Source: Ditylenchus dipsaci (lineage: Eukaryota > Nematoda > Chromadorea > Rhabditida > Anguinidae). From it: a stretch of 64,000 nt of DNA. The notes under the pieces were generated by a model. That model was not told where the DNA came from. It saw only the letters and a program-made list of their open reading frames with translations, and ran no database searches. The stretch lies in contig SADC01000927.1 of assembly GCA_004194705.1 (NCBI GenBank), positions 1 to 64,000 of the forward strand, written 5' to 3'. Of the stretch, positions 48,736-60,350 are shown in pieces (position 1 is the stretch's first letter; every line of letters starts with the position of its first letter). Position numbers and translations under genes: made by a program.

Positions 48736-49019
48736 GCCCCAGGCCTGTTTCTTATTTCTCTGCTATCTGCCTCCCTTACAAAAGCATGCCTAGGTCACCC
48801 TGTTAGTTCTTTGAAAAAAAATCCTTTAAAAAGTCTCCAAAAGTGTTTATTTGCACATTTTTAAATTTAAATTTTAACTTAATTTTTTTTTTGTTAAAAA
48901 ATTTCCTAAAAAATTTTTCCAAGTTTTTTTCGTTTTTTCTAAAAATTGTCAAAAAGCATTCAAATTCACTTTTTGTGTCAGAAATATGTATATATTTCAG
49001 CAAATATATAAAATTGGCT

Positions 49020-49440
49020 CAAATTGTTTTACCCCGCGAAATTATTCTTTTACTCCGTCAAATCGTGAAAATGAGTTTTTATCTCCAAAAGTTTTCAGTT
49101 TCTCTCAACATTTTTACATCAAAATATAGCCCTGGATCTCGGCTTTCTAACTAGCTATTGACTGAATTTCTGAGATTCCAAAAAGTTGGAGAAAAAAGTT
49201 TTTGTATGGACCAAAATTTTCAAACAATTTGATAAATAAAATGACTTTTTTCTCTAACTTTTTAATATCTCAGTGAGTTAATTAGTAGCTGGTTGGAAAG
49301 CTGAGATCCGGGCTACATGCTGGTATAAAAACTTATGAAACATTGAGAAAAAAAAAGTTCAAGAAATACTCAAAAAAAATTTTTTACGATTTGACGTGGT
49401 AAAAGAATAATTTGGGGGAAAGTACTTACAGCCCATAAAG
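49020..49440. repeat. Foldback MITE, relative of the LARP7 intron element
   Basis: Shares TAGCCCTGGATCTCGGCTTT, AAATTATTCTTTTACTCCGT and the right-hand GATCCGGGCTACATGCTGGT with 10.13-10.58 kb. The arms are less perfect than in that copy. Confidence 0.82.
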
Positions 49441-50161
49441 TTTTGTAAACAATTTCGGAAACTATTTAAAGACAAATTTTTTTTCAAAAAATATAGGGGT
49501 GAACAAGGCATACTTTTTCAGGGTGGGCCGAATGTATATAGAGCCCCAATTTTTATAGAAAATTTTAAATAAGTAAAAATGCGCAAAAATTTACAAAATA
49601 AGTTCTAGTCTCTATTTCAATCGAGACGCTAATAAGCCGGACTTATGGTTGACTTACACTCTTTGCTCCATCAAATTTGTCACAGGAAATGGGTTCTGAC
49701 TGGCTGTATCCACCTTCTTAGTGCCAGATTGGCGACTGTGTCTACACTAGGCACTAGTTAAATAAATTTCCCAAAGCCAAACAAAGCAGACATTTCAATA
49801 GAGACCACTACAAAGAACACCCAAAGAAAGAGAAAGGGCAAGTATTTTGCAGCAAAAGAAGCAGGCAGTGTCCCCCAAATTTAAGCCAAACCAATTTTTT
49901 GTGGGTATGCCTAAATTAGGTCTTTTCTAACAATCAATGCATGGGTTTAAGGAGGTTTTGGCTTTTTTGTATGTTTTGTTTGATGGTCTTTCGAGGAGAC
50001 TTTTTTCAAATTCAAGAAAAAATATGTTGAAATTCAGCTACCGTAAATGTTCTAAAAGAACCCCACTCTCTAATACAGCCCCTTTTCGATTTTAAGGGTG
50101 GTGTATCTCGAAACAAAGTCAACATTTTGCATAACTACTTATTGCATTTTCTTAACCTAAC

Positions 50162-50365
50162 TACCGTATATCTTCTAATAAGGACCCATGGGGCCTTATT
50201 TTTCAACCCATCGTCGGAGGTGGGGCCTTATTAGAAGATGCCTTTTTGGCCTTATTAGGCTTATTTGAGGTTGGGCCTTATTTTTCAACACCTCACAAGA
50301 GGTGAGGCCTTATTAGAAGGTGGGGTCTTATTAGAAGGTGGGGCCTTATTAGAAGATATACGGTA
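50162..50365. repeat. CCGTATTTCC-family MITE, word GGCC
   Basis: The left end TACCGTATATCTTCTAATA leads into AAGGACCCATGGGGCCTTAT. The right half holds four or five GGCCTTATTAGAAG units before ATATACGGTA. The change CTCTAATA to CTTCTAATA on the left is mirrored by TATTAGAAG on the right. Confidence 0.92.
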
Positions 50366-51230
50366 ATCTATAACTTATAATCAAAAAACCGTAAAATATA
50401 ATTTTGTGGCCAAACATAAATTGCTCTTAGGATATTTAGCCAACAATTGTTGTATAAATGTATTGTTTGACAAAAAAAACTCGTTATAAGATACAGCTGC
50501 CCATTTTGAGACCAAATCAGTCTCGATATAAGGTAAAACTTGATACACCTGGTGCCGAGGGTGTATCTTATATCAAGACTCGATTGTAGAGCCCTTTTGT
50601 ATTTTTAAAAAGTCTCGTTAGCAAGGCTATACCACTTTGAGTTGCTACCTACAGACACTAAAAATGAATTTCTTATAAAAAAAACTTTTTGTACGCTATC
50701 TTGAATGATAATCCTTGACTAGCTCAAGCAGGTATTACAAGCGAGCTCCAACAAATATGGCTTTTCTTGTTGTTGTTTGGCTTTATGCTCACAGCAGCGG
50801 TGGCAGTGGAAGCCATTGGTTATTAGCTAGTCAGGCGCCGAAAAAAACGAGAAGAAAAATCCATTCATAATAATTGCCTTTGTTGACTTCCGCCATAGTG
50901 TTACTTACCACTACTAGTCTAATAAGTATTTTTTTTATTCTTCTGATAAATGTAAAACAACTTTTGTAAGACATAAAAAAGTTTGAAATTTTGGATTTTT
51001 CGATTGGAAAAAAAAAGAAAATTTTAATTATGAGTTCTGCTAAAAATACAAAAACGTCTCCAATTTCATATGCGTCAACGAAAACACTCCCACAAATTAA
51101 GAAAACAAAATAATTGTTAGTCAGTTTGTTTTAGTTGTTTTTTGAATATTTCGTGTATATTTTTTTCTGAGGTGTATTTTTATAGATTAAAGTGAAATTA
51201 AAAAGTGTTATATTTTTCATATGCTGTATA

Positions 51231-51796
51231 CTGGTTGTCTCAAAATTACGTTAACATTTGTCAAATTCAATATTTTTCTTCAACTTTTAGTTTTTCTTAG
51301 TTGGATGTTTGTTTGGTACGCCTGTTTAGTGCTTGTTTTCTCACTTTCGTCCAATTTTATTCTTGATCCTCGCGTTCATCCATTGCATTAATTTCTTTTG
51401 TTTTCTTTTTAATATTTCACGTTTACGCTCGAGGTCAGTTCACCAAATTTATTCCTATCAATTTTTCAGATATGACTGCAGTCAAGAAAGAAGAACTACG
51501 CGCAGTTTTCGTCCATCTTCGCCATTGAGGTCTCGGGTTTGCGCGAATCAGACAGCTTTTCGGAGTGGCAAGGCAAACTGTCAGCAATGCGGTTCGTCGG
51601 TTCAAAGAAACTGGCGCTACCAAGAATCCGTTATAGTTATTGTTTCTGTTGTCTTGTTTACATTTTCTGTGATTGTGAGTGAATAAAGTCTGTTTTACTG
51701 TCTTACAATGGCTAAATTGGGGACGTTTCCGGGGGTTGCCACCCAAAAATCGGAAACGTTGTTTTTTAAAGGTTAGCGTAATTTTGACACACTCTG
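51231..51796 (+). mobile_element. Deletion derivative of a Tc1/mariner-type transposon
   Basis: The ends CTGGTTGTCTCAAAATTACG and CGTAATTTTGACACACTCTG are inverted repeats of Tc1-like type next to TA. The interior keeps only the start of the transposase (51472-51640). Confidence 0.75.
51472..51640 (+). pseudogene. Tc1-like transposase, N-terminal helix-turn-helix only
   Basis: From 51472 the frame reads MTAVKKEELRAVFVHL, an in-frame TGA at 51535, then GFARIRQLFGVARQTVSNAV followed by RRFKETGATKNP. This is the DNA-binding helix-turn-helix and the start of the GRPR-type linker of Tc1-family transposases. The catalytic DDE part is absent; the frame changes to unrelated T-rich sequence and then the right terminal repeat. 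No function expected. Confidence 0.7.
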
Positions 51797-51804
51797 TGTT
51801 TAAT

Positions 51805-52350
51805 TTAACCCCATCCTGAATAGGCTAAATTTACCCGTAAAATAATACATTCCATTACATCCAAATGTGATTCCATTTTTTCCTGCATTAAATTTTCCTG
51901 CCGCCGAGATACTGCCGTACTTGCTTGCCTGTGAATGGCTTTCAGCCTGATGTCTAAGGTTGTCGACGTGAACTTGTCACTTTTGGACATTCTTTGAATT
52001 TTAGCTTCAAAAGACATCTGTATTTTCTTTCGGTGATACCTTTTTAAAAATTCGACGATATTTCCAACAAAATGGTATATCAAGCGTCAAAATTAGTTTA
52101 GAACATTTTCATGCAGGTGACCGTTCTTTTCGACGTGGGCGACGTCTAAATCGACTTTTCCACGTCGCACCATGTCGAAAAAGACAGCCACGTTCATGAA
52201 AAATTTCTTATTAATTGTGACGCTTGATATACTATTTTATTGAATTTTTAAAAGGTATCACCGAGAGAAAATACAGATGGCTTTTGGAGCTAAAATTCAA
52301 AAAATGTCCAAAAGTGACGAATTCCACGTCGACAACCCTACTGATGTCGC
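51805..52350. repeat. Inverted duplication of a coding-like segment
   Basis: 51950-52090 and 52215-52345 are reverse complements: both read EFLKRYH-R.KIQM.F.AKIQ.MSKSD, one on each strand. The spacer contains TTTTCGACGTGGGCGACGTC and TTCATGCAGGTGACCG with partners. The encoded segment is unknown to me. The two arms differ by small substitutions. Confidence 0.6.
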
Positions 52351-52565
52351 TTGCCAGACCTTTCTTACTCTTCCAACTACTAGATATTTCTATGTTTTCA
52401 GTGTTTTATCCATCCACTGATCTGGCGGAGAACATTGTGTACTCTCGGGTTGACGCCAATCTGATAAATACCGAACTTCGACCATTGATTACATGATGCT
52501 CATCGGAAGATTTTTGGCACCTTCGACTTTATGGCGGGCTTTCTTCTTTCTATTTTGCTTCTTAA

Positions 52566-52835
52566 ATAGGTGAATTTTCGGCGCTACTTGGCTTTACACA
52601 ACACCCCCCCCTCCTCGAGAAATTTCAGGCTTAAGAATTAGGGTTAGCCCTCAGGCTAAAGGCTTAGGGCCTTAAGCTAAGGGCAACATGTACTAACTAA
52701 TTAAACCTTTTACAGTTACCTTTTTAACCTTTTTAGTTACCCTGAACAATTATTTGGGGATGGGGGAGGGGAGTGGGTCGTTAAAAACTGAGTAGCTTTT
52801 ATGGGATGGGTGTAAAAAACGAGTAGCGTCGAATT
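52566..52835. repeat. MITE with GCGCTACT ends and TTAGGC-like centre, copy 2
   Basis: Left ATTTTCGGCGCTACTTGGC and C-rich tract; right G-rich tract and AACGAGTAGCGTCGAATTTT. The centre has GGCTTAAGAATTAGGGTTAG and AGGCTTAGGGCC words. Confidence 0.7.
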
Positions 52836-53429
52836 TTTTTACTTTTTAAGAAAGGAAATTAGTAGAAGTTACACAGTGCGCTAAGTCAAAAATGATCCGA
52901 AATATATTGTATATGGTGGTGAAACAAACTTCTGCCTATACTAACTCCTATTTTCGAAAAGTTCATCTAGCAGGTCGTATTTCAAAAGTCAGACAAATGA
53001 AATCCTGATTGTAAGATATAAATTGATTTTTTTCTATTTTTTCATTGATTTGTAACCCTTTTTGTCTGAACCAGAAGCATCAATTTTTTGTTAAAAAACA
53101 GAGCGTAAATTAGCCATAAAAGAGTCATAAACAAGCGACGCAATACTAAGCTACTCTAATTGAGAGAACAGCAGGAAGAAATCTTAATGTCGATGCTCTT
53201 GTTTTTGCTAAAACATTTGCCACTTGAGCAACACTTTCATTAAATAAATCATTCTCGGATTGCGTGTTGACTTGTGTAAAAACCAATTATTACAAAAATA
53301 TCAAGTGTTTTTTTTGGCAATAGAATATTTACAAAAAAAGACCTATTTGTCCGGTCAATTTTAATTATAAATAATAATAAAAATTTAACTCAAAATTAAG
53401 TTGATTATTAGAAATTTTACTTAATTAAA

Positions 53430-53670
53430 GCGCCATTGGCACCTGTTTTGAATTGTCCCCCGCCAATTCAAATTTTGCGCCTAATCATTCAACTTCTGTA
53501 CGGATTTTCCAGCTTGGTTCCTAACAAACCAAGGCCTAGGATTTAATTTTAGGTATAGTTTTGTTAGAAACCAAGTTGAAAAATACGTACGTAAGCCCAA
53601 CGATAAAGAAAAAAATTTGAATTGGCGGGGAACAACCGTTGTCGGAGACGGCAATGGCCCTTTAAAAACG
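53430..53670. repeat. Foldback MITE of the TTGTCGGAGACGGCAA family
   Basis: The inner arms GCTTGGTTCCTAACAAACCA and GTTAGAAACCAAGTTGAAAA fold; the right end is AACCGTTGTCGGAGACGGCA then ATGGCCCTTTAAAA. The left end is diverged. Confidence 0.8.
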
Positions 53671-54234
53671 GAAAATAAATAATTGAAAGAAAGGTTTGTC
53701 AGTTTTCTATCCCATTTCACTTGTTAAGACACGTTTCGATAAAAATTTGAAATTTCGATGTTGATGTTTTAAACCAAATTTTATTATATACATTATACAT
53801 TGGGCACATCGTAACACTAAGAAGGGAACATATCGAACTGTACGATTTGATTCAAAAATTCTGTCAACGCTATCTTTGTAGAGCATAGTCGATTTACTGT
53901 AAGGAATTTAAATATTCCTTGCGAACAGACAGAAAAACTCCAAACCGGAGACTAGAGAGGTATCAAGCTTAAAACTGTCTTGGTCCCACCGTTGATTTTC
54001 GAAAATATGTTTTTCTGCAGTCAAACCTCGATGTAGGGACATCTTTAAAAGTTCGAACCCCCAATAAGGCAATTTTAAAATATTTTTACATGTTTCTCGA
54101 GTCTACAGGTTGGAGTTTTCCTGTCTTTTCGCCAAAAATATTAAAATTTCGTCAAATAATTCGACTTTGCTCTACAAGATAGCGCTGTCAGACATTTCGA
54201 ATCAAATCGTACAGTTAGTGCTGTAAATTCCGGA

Positions 54235-54450
54235 ATTCCGGCACTGGCACCGCGCCGGCACCGGCCTGGAAAATTTCGGCACCGGGTACCGCACCGGCCA
54301 TTGACCTCTTAAAATTCGGCACCGGGCACCGCAACGGGTAACGACTTCTAAAATTTTGGCACCGGGTACCGCACCGGCCACCGACCTCTGAAAATTCGGC
54401 ACCAGAAACATAAGCCTAAGCCAAAATTTTGACACCGAGCACTGCACCGG
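54235..54450 (+). repeat. Tandem GGCACCGGGTACCGCACCGG repeat
   Basis: Five or so units of about 40 bp (GGCACCGGGTACCGCACCGG then CCACCGACCTCTAAAATTC). The self-complementary GGTACC and CCGG cores recur in each unit. A similar diverged patch lies at 4145-4260. Confidence 0.85.
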
Positions 54451-55565
54451 TGCCATTTGCAGTACTGGTTTCCTTGTGAGTTGTAAAAAAATATGATTCA
54501 AAAACGAGGTTTTTGAAGATATTGCCCGACATATATGGAACTATGTTTCTGTTGTATTTTATTGGTTTGTAGCAAAAGTTATTAATTATTAAATTTTGTC
54601 AATATATAGTTTCCCTGGTTGTTTATTTGACAGTCTAGCGGGTTATTTTAATTTTCTAATTCAACCGACTAAATGGTATAAACTATATATTATTAGCCTG
54701 TATTAGACCAAATATTGCAAGGAAGTATGAAGTTCCGATCGTTGGCACTCTCTCTCAGAGTCTTCAACATCCGCAAACTGCAGAATGGGGCTAGCTCCAG
54801 CGTGGTTGGTTATTTTTTAATTTAATAATGTTTACGAGCACCAGTATCAAAACTGTTAAAGAAAATCTGATGTAACATCCGTCACTAAATTATGTTCCAC
54901 CCGTTAGATCACTTTAAACCAGTTTTAAATTACGGATCAAAAGTATTTTTGAAATTTTAGCAAATATTTTAAATAAACCGGACAGCTTTAAGACTTCCCA
55001 TAGAAATTTTTTCAAAGAGTGGTTTTGTTTTAAAAATGAAGTTTAGTATTTCTAACAATCCGAAGAGGCGTCATTTGGCGACTAAAACATAAATTTTAAT
55101 CAATTGTTGAGGCATCAGGTTCGATGACCGCGTTGATCATGCCTGGTTTTTCCAACTTTTTTGTCAAAACTCAAAATTTTAAGTATCACATGTCAATTCT
55201 CATGAGCTTTCTGAGCTTTCTAGCTCTCGCAAACTCGACCTCATTGGTAGTACAGGTGACCATAATTTCGACTAGAAGTGCATTTTTAAAATTAGCTATT
55301 TCAATACAAAATTTTAATCTTAGATAAAAAAATTAATTTCACACGTTTGACTTACTGAAACTAAAAATCTGGCTTCAATTCTAGTCGGTTTTTATGCGTT
55401 TGACTACGAATAAGATTAAAACTAATTTCTAGTCGAAATTCTAGACGCTAACGAGTACGGACCCCAAAATTGACAAAAGAGTAAAAGTCGTCGCGCCATA
55501 GGCGGGGTCGTACTTAAACGGTCATTATTCGAGAAAATAGATTTTTCAAAAAATTTTTGAAAGAA

Positions 55566-55795
55566 TATTTGGCGCTAGTAACGAATACCCCCAAGCATCC
55601 GACCTTAAAAATTGCTGTAACTACCTTGCAAACAACAAGTTTAGGCTTAGCCCTTAGGCTTGGGGGTAGGCTAGCGTACGGAAGTTGTGACTAATGAAGA
55701 GTTTACGCATATTTTCCGGGTCTGGGACATTTTACTAAAGTAAAAAAAGTGAAAATTGTTGGGGGAGGGGGGTTATTCGCTACTAGGGTCGAATA
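55566..55795. repeat. MITE with GCGCTAGTAACGAATA ends, copy 3
   Basis: ATATTTGGCGCTAGTAACGA then ATACCCCC on the left; GGGGGTTATTCGCTACTAGG on the right. The centre has TTAGGCTTAGCCCTTAGGCT. Confidence 0.75.
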
Positions 55796-56179
55796 TTTAT
55801 ACAAAATTTGAACTTGTTGGGTTATGGGCGGGTTTTTCACTTATTTAAAAATAGTGTTTAAACGACTCCTAAGTAATTTTTTTTATGCTTAAAACGATAC
55901 AAAGTATTTTCTAACATTTTTCCACACAAAAAATGAATTTTTTGAAAAAAAATTGACCAAAGCTTGACTTTTTGCCTTGGGGGACCAAGACAAATCACCT
56001 TGTATTAAGGGATTCTACCGCGTTTTGGTCACTGCCAACCCAACAAGTGCCCAAAAATTTCTGTTTTTAGCCAAATTTTGACTTTAAATAGCACAAATTC
56101 AATTTTCTGCTCTTTTCTAAGAAAAAATTAAGACATCCTGGAAAAAAATCAATAAAAGTGTTTCATTTCCTCCAAAAAG

Positions 56180-56490
56180 CAAGAATTTACTTAAAGAGCT
56201 TGAGTGCCCGCCCAGAACACCTTTATTATGGCTGAATATTGGCACATCAAGCGGCGAGCTTGCTAGAAAAGGCAATAAAAACAATTAGCCTACAGATGCA
56301 CATCGCAAAATGCTTTTATTTGATGGGACATGACCTAGTACAGCCACATTAGCCACATTTACCCGCTCATTTTAGCTTGAGAGGAGAGCAGGATGGCCAA
56401 ATTTGTTGTGTTAATCCTGTGTAATGACAACAATGTGTTCTTTTTTGTTTTGCCAGGAGTATATATAGTTTCGGCCAAGGCTGAAATTGT
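56180..56490. promoter_or_regulatory. Candidate regulatory island 2
   Basis: Non-repetitive DNA with homeodomain- and SOX-like words: AAAACAATTAGCC, GACAACAATGTG, TTAATCCTGTGTAATGAC. It lacks open frames and repeat ends. Placement upstream of the rightmost gene suggests enhancer activity; this is inference. Confidence 0.3.
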
Positions 56491-57529
56491 GTTAGATGCA
56501 TTTTTATGAGCTTTTACTCATTGTAATTTGTCTTTAAAATTTTAGATAAGATTTAATATATTTTGGTGGACAAGCATTTTCGGCATCATTTTTTCTCTTA
56601 GTTCCCCTCTTCTTTTCATATTTTTAATTTTATGTCCACCATATTTGCATGCAATAGACTTTCAAACGAAGACGATTACTTTCCAAATCAGTCACAACTT
56701 TCTTTTCGATAATCTGTTTGCAGACAATTTTCCTGTGCAAAACAAATTTAAAAAAAGCAAGAGGGGAATCGGGGAAAATGGTATCCATTCTAGTATAGGG
56801 CCGGATTTTTCATGATTTGTAAATGCAGCTGATTTTCTTAGCTACATTTTGAGTGGCCATATTTTCATAACATGATCCGTATGCAGTCAACCCTTATTGA
56901 ACTAGCCTTTCGAAAAATTTGTTTATGTCTGGGGTGCGACACAGTCGGAATCCTTGCAATTTTTCAAACTAGATTGGCAAATGAAATAAATTCTATTTAA
57001 TCTGGTTATTCGGGCGACCTGGCAGGAATCCAAGAAAACATATTTTATCTGCTTCGATGACATAAAGTGAAATACTATTAAAAATTGGGTTGTCTCACAA
57101 GGGAGGACCCTGACTGTGACCTGGGGTAATTTCGGTAAATTTTTTCTTGTAGAGTTTGCCCAATTTCCTTATGAATCTGGCTCCCCAGCTCTGAAAGCCA
57201 ACAAAATTTTTAGGCATGACCCAGGTCGGCCATAAAAATCATGATATGGGTATCGAGGTGTTTTTATAACTTTGAGTGACCCTTCTACCAAATTTTGTGA
57301 ACCTTCAGAGCTGGTGAGGCAGATTTGTCAGGAAATTGGGCACGCTTCACAAGAATATGCAGAAAAAAGTCGTCATCGAAGTTTCCCTGGTCACAGTCAG
57401 ACTCCCTCCCTTGTCAGTAAATTTAAAAAAATCTCATCTAGCTGGTTCTACCAATCCCACCTGGCCATATCCCAGAATTTCCGACACTCATCCTTTCTTT
57501 TATCTAATCTGCACCCCTTTCTCAAATTC

Positions 57530-57790
57530 AGCATCTAACAGAAAACTGCCTTTTTTACCTCATACTCTTGTGAACCCAAACAAAATCGAATCAAATAACA
57601 GGAAAAAATGAACAATAAAATAAGACGAAAGCAAAAGGCAAGCAAACAATAATCCATCAAGCCACACGGACACACACCACCCCAATCAATGGAGTAGAGA
57701 GTAGGGGGACAGCATTGCTTGATCTGTCTTGTTGCCTGCTGCAAGGTAGAGCGCGAGACTGCTGCCTCCCCCTCCCTCCCCCCGTAATTC
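57530..57790. promoter_or_regulatory. Candidate regulatory island 3
   Basis: Contains AAGGCAAGCAAACAATAATC, GCAACAAGACAGATC on the minus strand and a pyrimidine-rich CCTCCCCCTCCCTCCCCCC edge. Not shared with any MITE family seen here. Confidence 0.25.
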
Positions 57791-59375
57791 TCCTTAAATC
57801 AACTCAAATAATACTTCTACGCCATTTTTTAGGCATCCATTTCCTGCTTAAAATGTGTTGTTAATGATTTCTTTTTGATTTTCGCCTTGACTTTGCACTT
57901 TTTTATTTATTATTGTTTCTTCATTGAAATTCAGTTTGTTTTTATGATTTTTTTTAAAAATATATAGCTTCGATATAGAATTTTGATTTTTGAAGCATAT
58001 TTTGAAGAAATTGTTTGTGGTTTCAATTGAGTACCAGGCTCGATTCCGCGCAAGTGCATGTGAAGTTTTGTGCATTTTTGATAGTTTATGGTTTTCTTTT
58101 GGCAAATTATGGGTAGAGCAATTTTGTGGAAAAAAGGATTACAGTCAAATCTCGATTGGACAAACCCTCTGGAGATGGGCAAAATGTTGATCAAATTGAG
58201 GGTAAAATAATTTAAAGGTCTGCGGTTCGGTTCTGATTTGCTGTTTCAATTGAGGATTTACATATTGTTCAAATCTTAACACAGAAAATTTTGAGCTGTA
58301 AAAGTTGTTTTTCACATTGCCTTTGGTTTGTAATGTCTTTCTTGCCACCCTTACAAATTTAATAGAAACAGGTTCTACGATAAATAGTTGTACAATCGCA
58401 CCTGGATATAACGGCAACCATGGAGCCGACTAAAGGTGATGTTATACAGTCGAGTGCCGATAACCTGACACCCCCTCGAGTTCGCTCCCACCTAGGGTCT
58501 GACACTTTTTAACCTAATTTTCGACGGCCTTTGAAAATTATGTTTCGACAGTCTGGTGCCAATATCGTAAAGATTCCGATTTTGCCGGTCGCTTTAACAA
58601 ATCTTTAAATCTTTGTAGGGCTATCGTAATTTTGGTTTTTAGATGTCAAAATTTAAAGATTTTTAAAAAACGAGCGGATAACCTGAATTTTTACGATATT
58701 TCCGCACCAAACTGTCAGAACATAATTTTCAAAAAAATCTGAATTTTTTTCCCGAAACGTAATAGTGCCGTTTTACCGTGGGTAATTTTATGGCTTGGGA
58801 CCGGCTTTTTGGTGCTGTGGGTTCCGTTATATCGGGGTGAACTTTGACTAATTTCTCTACCGGCCAGCCAAATTTTTAAAAAGGGCCATTATATCCAGGT
58901 TGACTGTAGTACTTTGTAGAGCATAATTATATGCTATAAATATCATAGTTAACTGTTCATTGGTTACTTTTCGAACTTTTTGCTAGTTTTCAAGTTACAA
59001 TTAGTAAATGTTACTGCAAAAGTTTATTTCGATCTTAGAGCAGCAAAGAATTTTTTTAATTTGCGCGAACCAAATTGAAAGTTGAATCTATGAGTATTTT
59101 CGAAAAATGGTCTTGATTTACTCAATATTTTCAGTTTTAAACTGTTTTAAAGTGGCATTGTAAGCAGACAATAATGACCTTGGCTAGTCTACCCCTAATG
59201 CCCACCTTCTAATTAGCCAAACATAAGTAATAGTGCAAGTGGTTTGCAAACAAGTTCAGCAATGTTCCAACTGCGTTTCTTACCTTTTCTTTTTTCATCA
59301 AGGTGATGAAGAAGGTGTTTGATTTGTAAAGTGTTCTTTTCTGCATTTTTTCCGCCCTGAAATTATCTTAAATGT
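57791..59375. other. Repeat-rich stretch including a large GTCAA-ended inverted pair
   Basis: 58140-58160 (ACAGTCAAATCTCGATTGG) and the region to 58905 (GGTTGACTGTAGT) look like the ends of a pogo/mariner-style non-autonomous element; the middle (58450-58760) has inverted copies of GTCTGACACTTTTTAACC-type sequence. 59160-59335 is non-repetitive and carries TAATGACCTTGG and TCTAATTAGCC. Confidence 0.5.
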
Positions 59376-59377
59376 AA

Positions 59378-59622
59378 TTTTTGACCCTACTATAGAATAC
59401 TCCCCCCCCCCAAAAATTTTCCTTCTGAAACTTAAGTAAAGACTACCCAAATTTATGTCCCAGACCCCGGAAAATATGCGTAAACTCTTTATTAGTCACA
59501 ACTTCCGTACACTGGCCTACCCCCAAGCTTGAGGGCTAAGCCTAAACTTGTTGTTTGCAAGGGTAGTTACAGCATTTTTAAAAGGTCGGGTTTTTAGGGA
59601 GGGGGTATTCTATAGTAGCGCC
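59378..59622. repeat. MITE with CTACTATAGAATAC ends, copy 4
   Basis: GACCCTACTATAGAATACTC and a C run on the left; GGGGGTATTCTATAGTAGCG on the right. The centre has GAGGGCTAAGCCTAAAC, the complement of the TTAGGC-like words of the other copies. Confidence 0.8.
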
Positions 59623-60074
59623 TAATTTTTTTATCTTTTTTCCTACATGTGAGCTTGAAATCGGCCCGAAGAAACAGGGTGGTTATGGTTAACATGATCA
59701 CCTTAACCCATATGCGTACCCTTCGGGGGGGGAACGTTTGTAGATTGTGCTAGCCAGGCTATAAGCCCCCCCCCGCCGTCAGAAATTTTTTAGCCTTTTT
59801 TTTAGTTTTTAGCCTTATTCAGCTCCTTTGCCCTTTGAGTTAGTTAGTATTAAGTTAAAAAAATGCCCCGTAAAGGTCAATATGGCCCTTTTTATCTGGT
59901 AAGCTATTGTCCGCTGTGAAAGCTGACCGTTTTAAAGCTTCGGCCTTTGTTCTCCCCGCTACACAGTAAGTTTAGGCAACTTTCTGGATTTCCAGTTTTT
60001 TTTACAGTCAAACTCTAATATACGGATACCACGATGGTCACCCCACTTCGTATCTCTGTTCTTGAAAACTTTTT

Positions 60075-60350
60075 GCACACTACAGTCTCTTGAAACATAT
60101 GATTGATCCGAACAAATCAGTAGTTTATAAGCAAATAGTGTGGCTGGCAACTCATGTATTAGTGTGTGCTTGTAATTGCATTTGGTGGTTGCTCACTCTT
60201 GCCATAGGCAGGGAGATGAGACAGCAATATTATGCAGGGGGAAGCAGAGCAAAAAAAGCTTTTGTTGTTAGCAGCAGTCTTAAAACAATGCAAATGACAT
60301 TCATCTGTTGTGTATGTGTATATAATGGGCTGCAAATGGCTGCTTCCTAA
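60075..60350. promoter_or_regulatory. Candidate regulatory island 4 with an octamer motif
   Basis: Contains AATGCAAATGACATTCATCT, which joins an octamer (ATGCAAAT, POU-type) to a CATCTG E-box, plus GACAGCAATATTATGCAG and TTTTGTTGTTAGCAGCAG. No repeat ends. The regulatory role is inferred from motif density only. Confidence 0.3.

Larger units (their letters stand above)
47991..51230. other. Gene-poor repeat-rich stretch
   Basis: Holds GACCAAGGC words (48175, 48285), a tRNA-like sequence (48655-48735), a foldback (49020-49440), non-repetitive islands (49665-49905, 50720-50905), a CCGTATTTCC MITE (50162-50365) and a TCTCGATATAAGG-type inverted pair at 50510-50590. No exon is supported. Confidence 0.5.
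53671..57520. other. Gene-poor stretch with simple repeats and one island
   Basis: Holds a tandem GGCACCGGGTACCGCACCGG block (54235-54450), a TTAGGC-centre MITE (55566-55795), a GACCAAG word (55980) and a non-repetitive island (56180-56490). The short frames at 57272-57611 are unsupported. Confidence 0.5.

Noticed and set aside
57272..57611. Two overlapping plus-strand frames with Ser/Lys-rich peptides
   Set aside because: No splice context, no recognisable domain, and two frames open together; composition alone explains them.
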